This document shows positions 63,537 through 64,000 of a stretch of 64,000 bases of DNA, piece after piece. Within the stretch, counting starts at the first letter, position 1, and every line of letters begins with the position of its first letter. The notes below the pieces were generated by a model, which saw only the letters and a list, made by a program, of their open reading frames with translations, did no database searches and was not told the origin of the DNA. Both the position numbers and the translations under genes were made by a program. Origin of the DNA: Pseudobacillus lumedeiriae (GTDB lineage: Bacteria; Bacillota; Bacilli; Bacillales; Domibacillaceae); NCBI RefSeq assembly GCF_044891285.1, contig NZ_JAUIYO010000005.1, positions 1 through 64,000 on the forward strand. Reading direction: 5' to 3'.

Positions 63537-63650
63537 ATTGTTTGTTCTTTTCGTTTTGGAACAGCCACATGATTTACTTTTTTTTATTTGACTGTTATTC
63601 GTTTGGTTTTGATTTTGACTATCATTGTTTTGACTCGAAGACTGGCTCAT
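63522..63650 (-). CDS. 42-residue Gln/Asn/Ser-rich protein
   Basis: A short protein starting MSQSSSQNNDSQNQNQ and ending in a Cys-Gly-Cys and basic segment. GGAGG lies 10 bases before the ATG, and a terminator overlaps its end. Probably a small spore-coat or spore peptide, given its neighbours; no family recognised. Confidence 0.55.
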   Translation of the reverse strand: MSQSSSQNNDSQNQNQTNNSQIKKSKSCGCSKTKRTNNKSSE

Positions 63651-63898
63651 GAAGTCATTACCTCCTTTTCCTTGCCTAACTTATCATATGATTTTATATA
63701 CAATTAAGTTAATTACAATCCCCTAGAAAGGGATGGAAAAGAGAGCTGTAAGATCCATAAGCATAAAAGCCATTCTTCTTCTTTTTCCTCAAATGATAAA
63801 AATTTTATTGCCCAATCACACTAATCTTCTACACCCATTTAGCAAGAATGACATATGTTGATATTGTAACGAAATAACTTAGAGAAAGGAGAATATTC
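63651..63898. promoter_or_regulatory. Divergent promoter region of the coat-protein gene
   Basis: CATATGTTG at 63852-63860 is a loose match to the sigma-K -10 element, about 40 bases before the start codon. No gene seen. Confidence 0.35.
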
Positions 63899-64000
63899 AT
63901 GAGCTGCGGTAAACACCACGATGATCATCATGGTCGCCGTCATGACAGCTGTGTTTGCGAGGTGCTGCGGGCTATTCAAGATCTTCAAGATGAAGCGGAC
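63899..64000 (+). CDS. CotY/CotZ-type spore coat protein (partial)
   Basis: The first 34 codons of a Cys/His-rich coat protein, starting MSCGKHHDDHHGRRHDSCVC and continuing EVLRAIQDLQDEAD. The N-terminus resembles B. subtilis CotY (MSCGKxHGRHENCVC), a crust-forming protein. GAAAGGAG precedes the ATG. The gene runs off the right edge. Confidence 0.85.
   Translation, partial: MSCGKHHDDHHGRRHDSCVCEVLRAIQDLQDEAD

Noticed and set aside
1..64000. CRISPR arrays or prophage
   Set aside because: No regularly spaced short repeats with unique spacers, and no phage structural, integrase or lysis genes were seen.

Overview
The window comes from an endospore-forming, low-GC Bacillaceae chromosome (Bacillus/Peribacillus-like). 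The evidence is strong AGGAGG ribosome binding sites, sigma-A promoters, spore genes (spoVIF, spoVAC, spoVAE, YhcN/YlaJ, YjcZ, a CotY-type coat gene at the right edge) and many orthologues of B. subtilis genes (yebE, dhaS, yumC-like, yjgC/yjgD, fdhD, yjcF/G/H). It holds about 55 protein genes, one tRNA-Val(GAC), one clear pseudogene, and two families of dispersed non-coding repeats.

Layout. 1-1068: tandem yebE copies. 1099-8875: a catabolic module with a metal-ligand-less M24 (creatinase-like) hydrolase, a CocE-type S15 hydrolase, a BCCT transporter, a TetR regulator, an amidohydrolase and a Rieske protein. The same palindrome covers the -10 region of the BCCT promoter and lies upstream of the amidohydrolase, so the TetR protein probably controls both arms. 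9442-12285: a 947-residue MalT/SARP-type activator. 12361-30191: fifteen co-directional genes (aldehyde dehydrogenase, class III aminotransferase, NhaC antiporter, aspartase, M20 amidohydrolase, DUF1028, RidA-like, FAD-synthetase-like, HpaB and HpaC, ferredoxin reductase, MFS, HutI-like amidohydrolase, ferredoxin, diiron-type protein), then a divergent regulator at 30537. Read as one pathway these would oxidise an N-heterocycle, open the resulting lactam, release an amino acid from an N-substituted form, and feed it through aspartase to fumarate. The best fit I can name is a histamine or imidazole-acetate type route built with a two-component HpaBC oxygenase. This is inference.

31981-39022: a glutamate-synthase-like FMN protein and a formate dehydrogenase cluster (fdhD, DUF2294, yjgC, yjgD). 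39405-54864: mixed accessory genes, including an amino-acid permease, a double-PepSY protein, EutH, an FtsZ paralogue lacking the C-terminal tail, a DODA-type dioxygenase with DoxX, a cupin regulator, an acyl-CoA dehydrogenase, an acyl-ACP desaturase, an SDR and a DinB protein. 55126-58343: an SLH protein, a DUF4145 protein and a decayed DUF2075 gene. 58591-64000: tRNA-Val and the yjcH-yjcG-yjcF/spore region.

Cis elements of note: CTTAC direct repeats spaced 11 and 21-23 bp at three places around the SARP regulator and the nhaC/aminotransferase genes; a perfect 23-bp palindrome at the promoter of the diiron gene; four MITE-like elements sharing GTTGATT/AATCAAC ends, one inserted between hpaB and the FAD-synthetase gene; and a 129-bp tandem repeat after yjgD with relatives at 42052 and 52700.
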